A stretch of 64,000 bases of DNA. Origin: Pedobacter quisquiliarum (lineage in GTDB: Bacteria > Bacteroidota > Bacteroidia > Sphingobacteriales > Sphingobacteriaceae). Within the stretch, counting starts at the first letter, position 1; the number at the start of each line of letters is the position of its first letter. Shown here piece by piece: positions 35,534 to 43,866 of the stretch. The translations under genes and the position numbers were made by a program. The stretch covers positions 62,001-126,000 of the forward strand of contig NZ_BMIL01000001.1 in assembly GCF_014642175.1 (NCBI RefSeq). The letters run 5' to 3'. The notes beneath the pieces are model-generated. The model was given only the letters and a program-made list of their open reading frames with translations, was not told the DNA's origin and searched no databases.

Positions 35534-36859
35534 ATGAAAATTTTCTCCAAAATAATAGCACTCCCTGTACTTTCTATGCTGACGATAATCAGCTCAAACT
35601 CCAACACTTTTGCGCAGGAAAAATCTAAAACTGTAATAATTTCTAAAACGCATCAGCAGGCCATTAGTAAGATTACGGCTAACCCAAAGGTTAAAAAGGC
35701 CATGCAGACCATTATTGATTTGGAGCCGGAAACCATGAGCAACCTGGTGCTGCTGACCGAAATTCCATCACCGCCTTATAAAGAGGATAAAAGAGCCGCT
35801 AAGTTTGCTGAAATGATTAAAGCCCTTGGGGTGGATTCGGTCTGGACTGATACAGCTGGAAACGTCCTTGCACTACGTAAAGGATCAAATGGTAAAAAGC
35901 GGATCGTACTGGAAGCCCACATGGACACGGTCTTCCCGGAAGGTACCGATGTGAAAGTCGTAAAGAGAGGCGATACCTTGTATGCCCCGGGTATTGCGGA
36001 TGACACCAGAGGGCTGACTTCGGTGCTTACGTTGCTGAAAGTTATGAATCAAAGCAATCTAAAAACGGAAGCTGATGTGCTGTTTGTTGGAACAACAGGT
36101 GAAGAGGGACAAGGCGATCTTAGGGGTGTAAAAAATCTTTTTAGCGCAGCAGGCCCTGGTAAAATTGATAGTTATATTGGCTTAGATGGGACTGCTATTG
36201 GCATAATTATACACCGGGGATTAGGGTCACACCGATATAGAATCACGTATAAAGGTCCTGGTGGCCATTCTTTCGGCGCATTCGGACTTGCAAATCCTCA
36301 TAATGCCTTAGGGCGTGCCATTCATTACTGGGTGGTGGATGCGGATAAGTTTGCCCTGCAAAGTGGCGTTCCGGTAACCTATAATGTTGCGGTAACTGGT
36401 GGCGGTACTTCCGTAAATTCCATTCCTTTCGAGTCCTGGATGGAAGTAGACATGCGTTCTGAAAGTTCGGAGCGTCTTTCCGCAATAGACCAGCTTTTAC
36501 AGGTTGCCGTGAAAAAAGCACTAGCTGAGGAGAATGCCATGAAAAAGATGGGGAAAGACCTTACGGTCGAGGTAAAAATGATTGGGAACCGTCCTTCCGG
36601 CAGCAATGATCCTAACTCGCCACTGGTGCAGCATGCTATGGCAAGCATGAAATACCTCGGTGCGGAACCAGAATTGAAAGGTAGCTCTACCAACGCCAAC
36701 ATTCCGATTTCCAAAGGTGTTCCTGCAATCACGATCGGCTCGGGTGGTAAATCGGGTAATCCGCATTCATTAAACGAATGGTATGTAAATGATAAGGGTT
36801 ATTTGGGTATTCAGCAGGCCTTGCTGGTTTTACTTGCGGAGGCTGGTATCGCGAAGTAA
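35534..36859 (+). CDS. Exported M20 family metallopeptidase
   Basis: A 441-residue zinc peptidase. The ATG at 35534 gives a signal peptide (MKIFSKIIALPVLSMLTIIS... to FAQ), so the ten codons upstream are excluded. The M20 ligands are in order: His in EAHMDTVFPEG, bridging Asp in GIADDTRG, catalytic Glu and ligand in GTTGEEGQGD, Asp in GLDG, and a late His in GNPHSLNEW. The lid domain contains GGPGGHSFG-like GPGGHSFGAFG. Similar proteins act as tripeptidase- or carboxypeptidase-like enzymes; the signal peptide points to a periplasmic role. It has base composition closer to the chromosome than its neighbours. Confidence 0.92.
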   Translation: MKIFSKIIALPVLSMLTIISSNSNTFAQEKSKTVIISKTHQQAISKITANPKVKKAMQTIIDLEPETMSNLVLLTEIPSPPYKEDKRAAKFAEMIKALGVDSVWTDTAGNVLALRKGSNGKKRIVLEAHMDTVFPEGTDVKVVKRGDTLYAPGIADDTRGLTSVLTLLKVMNQSNLKTEADVLFVGTTGEEGQGDLRGVKNLFSAAGPGKIDSYIGLDGTAIGIIIHRGLGSHRYRITYKGPGGHSFGAFGLANPHNALGRAIHYWVVDADKFALQSGVPVTYNVAVTGGGTSVNSIPFESWMEVDMRSESSERLSAIDQLLQVAVKKALAEENAMKKMGKDLTVEVKMIGNRPSGSNDPNSPLVQHAMASMKYLGAEPELKGSSTNANIPISKGVPAITIGSGGKSGNPHSLNEWYVNDKGYLGIQQALLVLLAEAGIAK

Positions 36860-36937
36860 AGTTCTTTCCGAGTACTATCTAAAACGAGTTAGCGATTTCT
36901 GGATTGGAAGACATCCGGTTGGTCTTGGTAATTGAAA

Positions 36938-37591
36938 ATGGGATCTCTAAAACAAAAAACAGCTGAATTTCTTCAGACCCACTTTGATGGATTAAGGTTG
37001 CGTGCTCCGTTATATTTAAATAGTCGACAGGGTTTACGATATAATCTGCAACATGGAGTACCCGGAACGGAAATGTACTTTGAAGAGGTTGTCAATCGTG
37101 CAACGCAGTTATTTGAAGCGACTTTTATGCGAGATGATCGAACGCTCTTTTACCTGATGGATTACAGGTTAAAAAGACGTAAGATTAGGTTTTCCAATTA
37201 TTGTTTCAAACAGATTGATGGACTTCTTAAAGAAAATGTTGCATATTCACTGGTCAAGGGCTTATATGATGATGGATATGGTTTAGACATCAGAAACATT
37301 GCTCAGGTTGAGGTGTCAAGACACAGAATCGACCATAGGAAAATCTTTGCTGCAATTGCCAACAAAGATTTCTCTCGACTACCTGGTTTAGACCATTATG
37401 GCTTCTTAGGCAGCAAGGAGGTATTCCTAATTAACCTTGATAATAATATCATCTTTCACATGTATGATGATCGTGGACTAGATATTATTTCAGCTGAAAT
37501 TGATAGTTTAAGAAGCGTCTATAAGGAGTATAATCATTGGATCCTCAATTGCAATAAAGATGAAATTGATGCTAAGTTTGAAAATGGCTGA
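36938..37591 (+). CDS. DUF3885 domain protein
   Basis: A 217-residue soluble protein. The C-terminal half matches DUF3885 by memory: PGLDHYGFLGSKEVFLINLDNN-type strand followed by IIFHMYDDRGLDIIS, where YDDRGxD is the typical motif. The N-terminal half contains YFEEVVNRATQLFE and FYLMDYRLKRRKIRF helices. DUF3885 proteins have no settled function; they occur as isolated accessory genes. The start at ATG 36938 is preferred over a TTG six bases upstream. Convergent with the next membrane protein gene. Confidence 0.75.
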   Translation: MGSLKQKTAEFLQTHFDGLRLRAPLYLNSRQGLRYNLQHGVPGTEMYFEEVVNRATQLFEATFMRDDRTLFYLMDYRLKRRKIRFSNYCFKQIDGLLKENVAYSLVKGLYDDGYGLDIRNIAQVEVSRHRIDHRKIFAAIANKDFSRLPGLDHYGFLGSKEVFLINLDNNIIFHMYDDRGLDIISAEIDSLRSVYKEYNHWILNCNKDEIDAKFENG

Positions 37592-37653
37592 TCTGAAAGT
37601 GCCATGCCACAAGAGGTTGGCGGAATCTATTATTATCCGCACTCTTTTGATAT

Positions 37654-38085
37654 TCATTCCCGCTTATAAAAGATTAAACCCATTATCATCGGTAGGGCAT
37701 ATGTAGACATAAAATAAACATTTCTTGCATTCCAAAGAGTGGATAAATCTGGCAATGAAAGCAATACAAACATGCTTATGCAACAAAGTAGACTTATTAA
37801 TATGAAGAGCGGCTTGCTTTGTGCTGGAGTCATTCTCCATCGAATTGATAACGAACTGCATAGCCAAAGCAGTAACATGCCGGGCAGAGTAAGAAAACCA
37901 CCCATGAGGATTACGATAAAGTAGAATTCTAAAAAACCGATAGAGAACAAGTAATCAATCAAGTTTGGTTGCGGTGATAGGAACCCCATGAAAAATGGTG
38001 CTGCAATAAATGTTGTGACCCATACTTTAACTGGATACTTCCAATACTCATAGTTGTCACTGGAAGGATTTACAAATTTTTCCAT
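37654..38085 (-). CDS. Four-TM membrane protein of unknown function
   Basis: A 143-residue protein with four hydrophobic segments (about 22-40, 46-68, 88-108 and 120-138) separated by short loops, N terminus polar (MEKFVNPSSDNYEYWKYPV). No family recognised. It is followed upstream on the same strand by the secreted-protein gene at 38109, 23 bp away, so the two may be co-transcribed. Confidence 0.65.
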   Translation of the reverse strand: MEKFVNPSSDNYEYWKYPVKVWVTTFIAAPFFMGFLSPQPNLIDYLFSIGFLEFYFIVILMGGFLTLPGMLLLWLCSSLSIRWRMTPAQSKPLFILISLLCCISMFVLLSLPDLSTLWNARNVYFMSTYALPMIMGLIFYKRE

Positions 38086-38108
38086 TGCGTATCAGCTAGC
38101 GCCTACAC

Positions 38109-38687
38109 CTATTTTGCAATCTTCAATGTTGGAAGTTTAAATGAAATCATCTCATTTAAACAAGAATTTCGATCAGCACGCAAGTTTGTTAGAAAAGGTG
38201 TAATGTTCGCACCATAGCTCCTCTTTGAATAGGCTGAAACAAGTAGTGTACTTTGACCTTCAAGTTTAATGTTCTTGTAGCGATATACGTTAAACTCTAC
38301 AATGGTCATTTTACCGTCCTCATGTTCACCAACAAGAAAGTCTAAAATGAATTCTTTACCGTCCGGACTTTTTGATACTTGGTAATTGCAAATTGCATCC
38401 GATTTCTTCCGTTCAATAAGCCAATTTACTTTTTGTTGAAGCTCAGATTCAGGAGTTACATCTTTCGTAAGAACGTAAATGGTTAACATTTGGTTGAAAC
38501 GCTCCACCTGTTCTCCTTTAGGGATGTACTCTTGAATGTAGTAGTCCGCACTGGGTTTATCACTCCAGGCTAATTCAAGCTGAGTGTTGCCGAAAGATAG
38601 TGGTCCCTTAATACCAATCCTATCTTTAACGTCGATATGAATTGTGTACAATGATAAAATAGTTGAGAGGATAATTATCCGAATCAT
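38109..38687 (-). CDS. Probable exported protein of unknown function
   Basis: A 192-residue protein with a short hydrophobic N terminus (MIRIIILSTILSLYTIHI) that may be a signal peptide or anchor, followed by a soluble domain with many strand-like segments (TIVEFNVYRYKNIKLEGQSTLL, named by its positions about 127-148). No family recognised. It lies 23 bp upstream of the four-TM protein gene on the same strand. The 289 bp between this gene and 38977 show no further gene. Confidence 0.65.
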   Translation of the reverse strand: MIRIIILSTILSLYTIHIDVKDRIGIKGPLSFGNTQLELAWSDKPSADYYIQEYIPKGEQVERFNQMLTIYVLTKDVTPESELQQKVNWLIERKKSDAICNYQVSKSPDGKEFILDFLVGEHEDGKMTIVEFNVYRYKNIKLEGQSTLLVSAYSKRSYGANITPFLTNLRADRNSCLNEMISFKLPTLKIAK

Positions 38688-38976
38688 GATTTTGCGTTAA
38701 TATAATCTCGCTCAATGTAGCTAAAGTACCTAGATTACAAAAACTTTTTCATCAAGTTGAAATTGATTGTTCCGGTCTCACCTCCCTGAAAAAGTGTTTG
38801 AATTAATATTAATACTTATGAAATTTTTAGACACTACGCCCACATCTTTAAATCAGCTTTAGATATATTTACTTGTTATCCTGATCTTGAATTCAGCTGA
38901 AGTATTAACAATGAGGAAGCAGACACAATGGAGGCAGGAAATACCGACATAAAGTATTATTAAAACTAGATAATCG

Positions 38977-39548
38977 ATGAATCAACTTCTTAGATTCAAC
39001 TTCTTAGTCATCATGTGCCTATTCATGCATGCTCATGTTTTTGGCCAGGCTAAACCATTTTTCAAGAGAATTGATATCGTGTTTAGGAAAGTTAATATGC
39101 AAGCTTATAACGATAGTGTTCCAGTTTATGCTTTCAACTTTCGGATAAAGCTGGCTCCTACTAAAATGGAAAAGTGAAAGTCATGAACGTAACAGCAAAT
39201 GATAGTTCAGCATATAAGATGTTCCCGGATTATAAAATGTTATATACCACGGATTTTAGTCCCCTGGTAAGCAATAATAAAAATATTACAGTTGTAATCC
39301 CGGTTCTTTGTTATAAGAGGCCAAGGCCAGACGGTATAAAGCATCCGAATATTCATATCGATCAATTCCTAAATACAAGCTACGCCCTACAATCAAGTTT
39401 ACCATACAGCAATGAAAAAGAAGACAAGGAATATTTTATGTATCGCGTAAATAGAGCTAATAACAGTCAGGATGGAAAGGCAGGGGTGGGCTTTGAACAG
39501 ATTATATTAGTAACGCCCATCATTATAGAAATTCTAAATATCAGATGA
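38977..39548 (+). pseudogene. Secreted protein gene split by a frameshift at an A-run
   Basis: The 5' frame (38977-39177) encodes a signal peptide (FLVIMCLFMHAHVFGQ) and continues to RIKLAPTKMEK then a stop. Adding one A to the AAAA run near 39163 would join it to the frame that ends at 39548 and give PTKNGKVKVMNVTANDS, a natural-looking continuation. The joined product would be about 190 residues, exported, of no family I recognise. As it stands the gene is broken, unless the missing base is a sequencing error. Confidence 0.6.
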
Positions 39549-39643
39549 TCAAAAACGCAGATTATTCATCGTAAAATTACCATGAACTTACCGGGGAGTT
39601 AATAGAGATACACATATTTGCATCTTTATTTCTAAACATCCCT

Positions 39644-41042
39644 ATGAAAAAAGTACTACTCTATTGCGGTATGGCATTTATTTTCGCCAGCTGCTCCAAA
39701 AAAAACAATTGATATCAAAGAACCCGAAGCGCCTGTAGCGGTTTACACGATCGTTGAAGATTTCGAGAACACGGCATCTAAAACCAGCTACGTTACTGCT
39801 GACGTTAACATGCCAACAGGAATCTGGAACCTTGATGATGCTTTAGTCGGCAACCTCCCGACGGATTTAAAGAATGGCTTAAAGAGTGCAAGACTCCGTG
39901 CAGGTAAAATTACCATGAATTTTGACGTTGCAGGTGTAAATATGCTCTACATCAAACACGGTAAGTTCGGCAATGATGCGAATTCAACCTGGCAGCTGTT
40001 GATGTCTACCGATGGTGGTGCAACGTTTACACAGCTTGGAACAGACATCCTGGAGGACAATACGGCTTTGAAGCTGGATTCCTTCCAGGTAAACACGACT
40101 GCTAAAGTGCGTTTCCAAATTAAAAAAGTTGGAACAACCAGGATCAACATCGACGACATCACCTTCAAAGGCACCGGAGATCCGGGTATAATCGTTGGTA
40201 CCCCAGACACCGAACCTGGCGATACGCCATCCACAGGTACACCGGCAGATGCAAGAGGCATCACCACCGGTCCCGATGCGCAACCTACTGCTGGTGATAA
40301 CAGCAATTCTTTATTCGGTAATCCATCAAATGCAACAACGCTTACGCCGGACAACTATTTGTTGGATCAAAGCTATTATGTTCAATCTTATAGCACCTCC
40401 CGAAGCACGCCAAACTGGGTGAGCTGGCATGTGGATGCGAGTACCATTAATGGCACAGCCAAGCGTCAGGATAACTTCGCAGCTTTTGCAGGACTTCCAG
40501 CGGGTGCGTTCTCTGTGCAAAGTACCAGCTACCAGAATTCAGGGTTCGACAGGGGACATAACGTGCCTTCAGGAGATCGTACGAGTTCTACAAATGCAAA
40601 TAGCGCAACTTTCCTGATGACAAACATGATTCCGCAGGCCCCACAAAATAATCAAGGTCCCTGGGAGCAGCTGGAGTCTTATCTGCGCACCAAAGTACTG
40701 GAAGGTAACGAGGTTTATGTAATCATGGGCAGTTACGGATCTGGTGGTGTTGGAAACAACGGGAGTGCTTCAAGCATCGCAGGGGGTAAGATCGCCGTTC
40801 CATCTAACGTGTGGAAAGTTGCCGTAATCATCCCAGCAGGTGACAGCGATATCACCAGAGTAACTTCGGCTACGAGAGTTGTCGCTGTGAATACGCCTAA
40901 CGTAAACACCATTGAGCAGGATTGGAAGAAATACAGGGTACCGGTTAGGGATATTGAGAAAGCAACTGGCTATAACCTGCTTTCGAACTTGCCACAAGCC
41001 GTTCAGGATGTAATTGAGACCAAAGTTGATGCTTTGAACTAG
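39644..41042 (+). pseudogene. Lipoprotein DNA/RNA non-specific endonuclease, frameshifted at an A8 tract
   Basis: From the ATG at 39644 the first 20 codons give a lipoprotein signal (LLYCGMAFIFASCSKK) but an A8 run then leads to a stop after KKNN. With seven A instead of eight the frame becomes SCSKKTIDIKEPEAPV and runs on to 41042, about 465 residues. The joined protein has a beta-sandwich N-terminal domain (about 25-170), a Pro/Thr-rich linker, and a NUC-type beta-beta-alpha-metal nuclease with the motif DRGHNVPSGDRT and NMIPQAPQNNQGPW. The in-frame ORF left alone starts at 39810 and keeps the nuclease but loses the export signal. Confidence 0.8.
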
Positions 41043-41066
41043 TTGGTTTAGCCAGATAATTCCTTG

Positions 41067-41097
41067 AAAATAGCACCCTTGTGGTGCTATTTTTTTG
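41067..41097 (+). terminator. Terminator after the endonuclease gene
   Basis: AAAATAGCACC pairs with GGTGCTATTTT, loop CTTGT, followed by a T-run. It lies 25 bp after the endonuclease stop and before the convergent SRAP gene; the A-run on its left side could also let it serve the minus strand. Confidence 0.88.
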
Positions 41098-41111
41098 GCT
41101 TTTACGACAGG

Positions 41112-41807
41112 TTATTGACTATTCAGCGGCAGCATAAGCTCCGGCCGATTGTTTATCACGCCTTTAGTTGCTGCGGCATTCACATCTGTGCTAACCCGAT
41201 AGGCCTCCATCTTTTCATCCGGATAGGGCAGACACAAACTTAAGAGGTCGGCAGTGGAGATATCCTTGGAAAGCCAGAAAGGTTCAGTGTATTTATCCAG
41301 GATAACGGGCATCCTGTTTTTTGGATCATGCACCTTAGCCACTGTTTCATTCGCTGCGGTGGTCATGATGGTAAAGGAACGGTAAACGATAGCGCCATCC
41401 CTGCTTTTCCACTGGCTCCATAGTCCTGCGAAAGCAAACAGCGGCCGGTCTTTCAGTACAAAACGGTAGGGGATGGACTTGCCAGATTTCTTGTCCCACT
41501 CATAAAAGCCATCGGCTAACACCAGACAGGTTTTATGATGCTGAACTAGCGGCCTGTAGGTTTTCTTCTCCAACACGTCCTCGCTTTTCGCATTTAGCGT
41601 GCTGATGTTCGGCTTGGTGTCTTCCGCCCAATGCGGTACCAGTCCGAAGTGCATCTTTTGCGCAATACCCGGCTCATCTGCCGTGATCACCAAGCCTTCC
41701 TGCGTAGGCGCGAGGTTATAATTCGGCTCAAAGCCATCCTTTACCTGCACCTGAAAGAGCTTCTCAATCTCCTTTTCAGCTCTGGTTAACGTATATCTTG
41801 CACACAT
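41112..41807 (-). CDS. SOS response-associated peptidase (SRAP/HMCES-YedK family)
   Basis: A 231-residue protein that by family forms a covalent thiazolidine crosslink with abasic sites in single-stranded DNA, shielding them. The essential cysteine is residue 2 (MCARYTL), exposed after methionine removal. Other family motifs are YNLAPTQ, GLVPHWAED, LNAKSE, CLVLADGFYEW and the active-site histidine in HDPKNRMP. Length is standard. It lies 15 bp downstream of the small helical gene at 41823 on the same strand and may be co-transcribed with it. Confidence 0.95.
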   Translation of the reverse strand: MCARYTLTRAEKEIEKLFQVQVKDGFEPNYNLAPTQEGLVITADEPGIAQKMHFGLVPHWAEDTKPNISTLNAKSEDVLEKKTYRPLVQHHKTCLVLADGFYEWDKKSGKSIPYRFVLKDRPLFAFAGLWSQWKSRDGAIVYRSFTIMTTAANETVAKVHDPKNRMPVILDKYTEPFWLSKDISTADLLSLCLPYPDEKMEAYRVSTDVNAAATKGVINNRPELMLPLNSQ

Positions 41808-41822
41808 ATTTAAAATACAAGC

Positions 41823-42155
41823 CTATGGCTTTTTAGTTTTTGGTTCCTGCGGATTCAACTGAAAAGCATCTAACATCTTGACCATGAAAGCATCAAAGTC
41901 CAGATGCGCCTGGCGTAGTTCCTCCAGTTTCTTCGCCACCGCATATTTCGCATAATGTAGCGTAAAGTTATGATAGTCCTGCATCCCCAGCTTCTGCACC
42001 GTAACCACCTCATCTGATTCCAAAAACTCACGAGGCGTATAAACCTGCTTCGTGTCATGAGAAAAAATCACGCAGCCTAAATTATAAGCCTTTATCGCCA
42101 GCTCCCGTTTAACTTTATATGCTTCACTATCCTTATTCTTCACATCCGATTTCAT
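41823..42155 (-). CDS. Small helical protein of unknown function
   Basis: A 110-residue soluble, mainly helical protein. The ATG at 42155 is chosen over one 15 bp upstream because AAAGGA, a Shine-Dalgarno-like sequence, sits 5-6 bp before it. It contains YTPREFLESDEVVTVQKLGMQDYHNFTLHYAKYAVAKKLEEL-type charged helices (residues about 44-86). No family recognised. It precedes the SRAP gene by 15 bp, so a link with DNA repair is possible by context only. Confidence 0.6.
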   Translation of the reverse strand: MKSDVKNKDSEAYKVKRELAIKAYNLGCVIFSHDTKQVYTPREFLESDEVVTVQKLGMQDYHNFTLHYAKYAVAKKLEELRQAHLDFDAFMVKMLDAFQLNPQEPKTKKP

Positions 42156-42204
42156 AGCTATTCCTTTCAACTACAAAAATGCTAATAATATTAGTAAATA
42201 CAAG

Positions 42205-42212
42205 TACATTTG
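42205..42212 (+). promoter_or_regulatory. Candidate -7 box of the intact DUF6717 gene
   Basis: TACATTTG matches TAnnTTTG and lies 47 bp before the start at 42260. No TTTG at -33 spacing. Confidence 0.35.
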
Positions 42213-42259
42213 CAATCGGCTTAGTTTTTGTCCAGCGAGTAACCAAATAGAATTACAGC

Positions 42260-42619
42260 ATGGTGCAAGACTTTAGATTTTACAAGGAACTGGATGGACG
42301 TTGGTATGTGGAGATCCCGGAATGGAAGGGCCCGAAAGAAGACCTTGAAATGGTACAAGGTGCCGACAGCATGCTGGAGTTGATTAGTGGTGATGCTAAA
42401 GAATGCTACCTCACCTTTGCTGATGTGCCGTTTGATGGGGCTGAGGTGCTTGTTTTGGAGCATGTTCGGGAGCCGAATCTTGGTGGGGGTGGCGACTACT
42501 TCCTGCATAAATATGAGGGGGAAACAACACTGCTTCGCCTGTGGCTATGTGAGGTGACCAACTATGTTTTTAAAGGTTTGCCGGAGCAGATTTACTTCAG
42601 GAAAGTTCAGCAGGAATAA
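42260..42619 (+). CDS. DUF6717 family protein
   Basis: A 119-residue soluble protein (MVQDFRFYKELDGRWYVEIPEW...LPEQIYFRKVQQE) that I place in DUF6717 by its DGRWYVEIPEW start, the MVQGADSMLE and GGGGDYFLHKY motifs and the C-terminal LPEQIYFRK. Function is unknown. It is the full-length counterpart of the degraded gene at 33147, about 9 kb away, so the pair suggests transfer or duplication of this gene with decay of one copy. It stands alone, 87 bp before the GH130 gene. Confidence 0.8.
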   Translation: MVQDFRFYKELDGRWYVEIPEWKGPKEDLEMVQGADSMLELISGDAKECYLTFADVPFDGAEVLVLEHVREPNLGGGGDYFLHKYEGETTLLRLWLCEVTNYVFKGLPEQIYFRKVQQE

Positions 42620-42706
42620 CTTATTGTCTTTCCAATTTCTTTAGGAACAATTTTTTAGCTGCAAATCTGTATCTTGATGGTTAATAAGCCTCTAACCAAT
42701 ATAACC

Positions 42707-43840
42707 ATGAGATTGAACATCAAGCCCGGCGTTTTCCTGCCGTTTCTCCTGCTGCTTTCTGCTACCGCGAATTTAAGCTATGCGCAAAAGTCTGATCCGC
42801 TGCCCGACTGGGCGATGTCTGGCTTTGAACGGGTTAAACAGAACCCCATCATCTCACCGGATTCTACCACTTCATTTTTCTCCGTGCTCGATAATAAACA
42901 GGTTGCATGGGAATCTAACGATACCTTCAACCCGGCAGCCGTAGTAAAAGATGGGAAGATTGTGGTACTGTACAGGGCTGAGGACAAGTCGGGCGTAGGC
43001 ATTGGTTACCGCACCTCCCGCATCGGCTATGCAGAAAGCACGGATGGCATAACCATGAAGCGACGTGATAAACCGGTGTTTGGTCCTGGAAACGACGACC
43101 AGAAAGAAAACGACTGGCCAGGCGGCAGTGAAGATCCACGGGTTGCAGTTGCACCGGATGGAACTTACGTGATGATGTACACCTCCTGGAACCGCAAAGT
43201 TGCCCGCCTCTCTGTTGCAACTTCCAAAGATTTACTAACCTGGAAAAAGCATGGTCCGGCATTTGCCAAAGCGCACAATGGTCGCTTCCGGGATATCTTC
43301 CATAAATCTGGTTCTATTGTGACCAAGCTTGTTGGCGACCAGATTCAGATCACCAAGGTTAATGGTAAATACTGGATGTACTGGGGTGAAAATCATGTTT
43401 ATGCCGCAACTTCGAAAAACCTTGTGGACTGGGAACCACTTCTGAATAGCAAAGGTGAACTGCTGGAGCTGATCTCGCCGCGGAAAGGGTACTTTGATAG
43501 TGCATTAACAGAATGCGGTCCTCCAGCCTTGCTTACCGACAAGGGCATATTGTTATTGTACAATGGCAAAAACGGTGTAGCGGGTGTTGGTGATCCGACG
43601 CTGAATCCGGAAACCTATAGCGCAGGACAGGTGCTGTTTGATGCCCAGGATCCGACCAAGGTTAAAGGACGTCTGGACAAGCCGTTCTTCAAGCCTGAAA
43701 TGGACTATGAGAAGGCCGGGCAGTATGCCAATGGAACCGTCTTTATTGAAGGTCTGGTTTACTTTAAATCCAAATGGTTCCTGTACTATGGCTGTGCAGA
43801 TTCTAAAGTGGCCGTTGCGGTAAGTTCAAGGCCGTATTAG
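42707..43840 (+). CDS. Exported GH130-like glycoside phosphorylase/hydrolase
   Basis: A 377-residue five-bladed beta-propeller type enzyme of the GH130 kind. The ATG at 42707 gives a signal peptide (FLPFLLLLSATANLSYAQ); upstream in-frame starts at 42674-42677 do not. Family-like features are ESNDTFNPAAV, the GGSEDPRV acidic motif, ECGPPALLTDKGILLLYNGK (in part) and the C-terminal YYGCADSKVAVA. GH130 members cleave or phosphorolyse beta-mannosides; a signal peptide suggests a periplasmic hydrolase of the beta-1,2-mannosidase group rather than a cytosolic phosphorylase (inference). No SusC/SusD genes adjoin. Confidence 0.87.
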   Translation: MRLNIKPGVFLPFLLLLSATANLSYAQKSDPLPDWAMSGFERVKQNPIISPDSTTSFFSVLDNKQVAWESNDTFNPAAVVKDGKIVVLYRAEDKSGVGIGYRTSRIGYAESTDGITMKRRDKPVFGPGNDDQKENDWPGGSEDPRVAVAPDGTYVMMYTSWNRKVARLSVATSKDLLTWKKHGPAFAKAHNGRFRDIFHKSGSIVTKLVGDQIQITKVNGKYWMYWGENHVYAATSKNLVDWEPLLNSKGELLELISPRKGYFDSALTECGPPALLTDKGILLLYNGKNGVAGVGDPTLNPETYSAGQVLFDAQDPTKVKGRLDKPFFKPEMDYEKAGQYANGTVFIEGLVYFKSKWFLYYGCADSKVAVAVSSRPY

Positions 43841-43866
43841 CGATAAAGCATTAATAATTGTATGCT

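Noticed and set aside
35377..35628. Plus-strand open frame of 83 codons before the M20 peptidase
   Set aside because: It overlaps the M20 start and signal peptide in another frame and has no protein-like features.
36938..38687. Toxin-immunity or anti-phage module made of DUF3885 and neighbouring membrane and exported proteins
   Set aside because: Genes are on opposite strands, no effector, nuclease or nucleotide-cyclase domain is present, and no known defence gene lies nearby.
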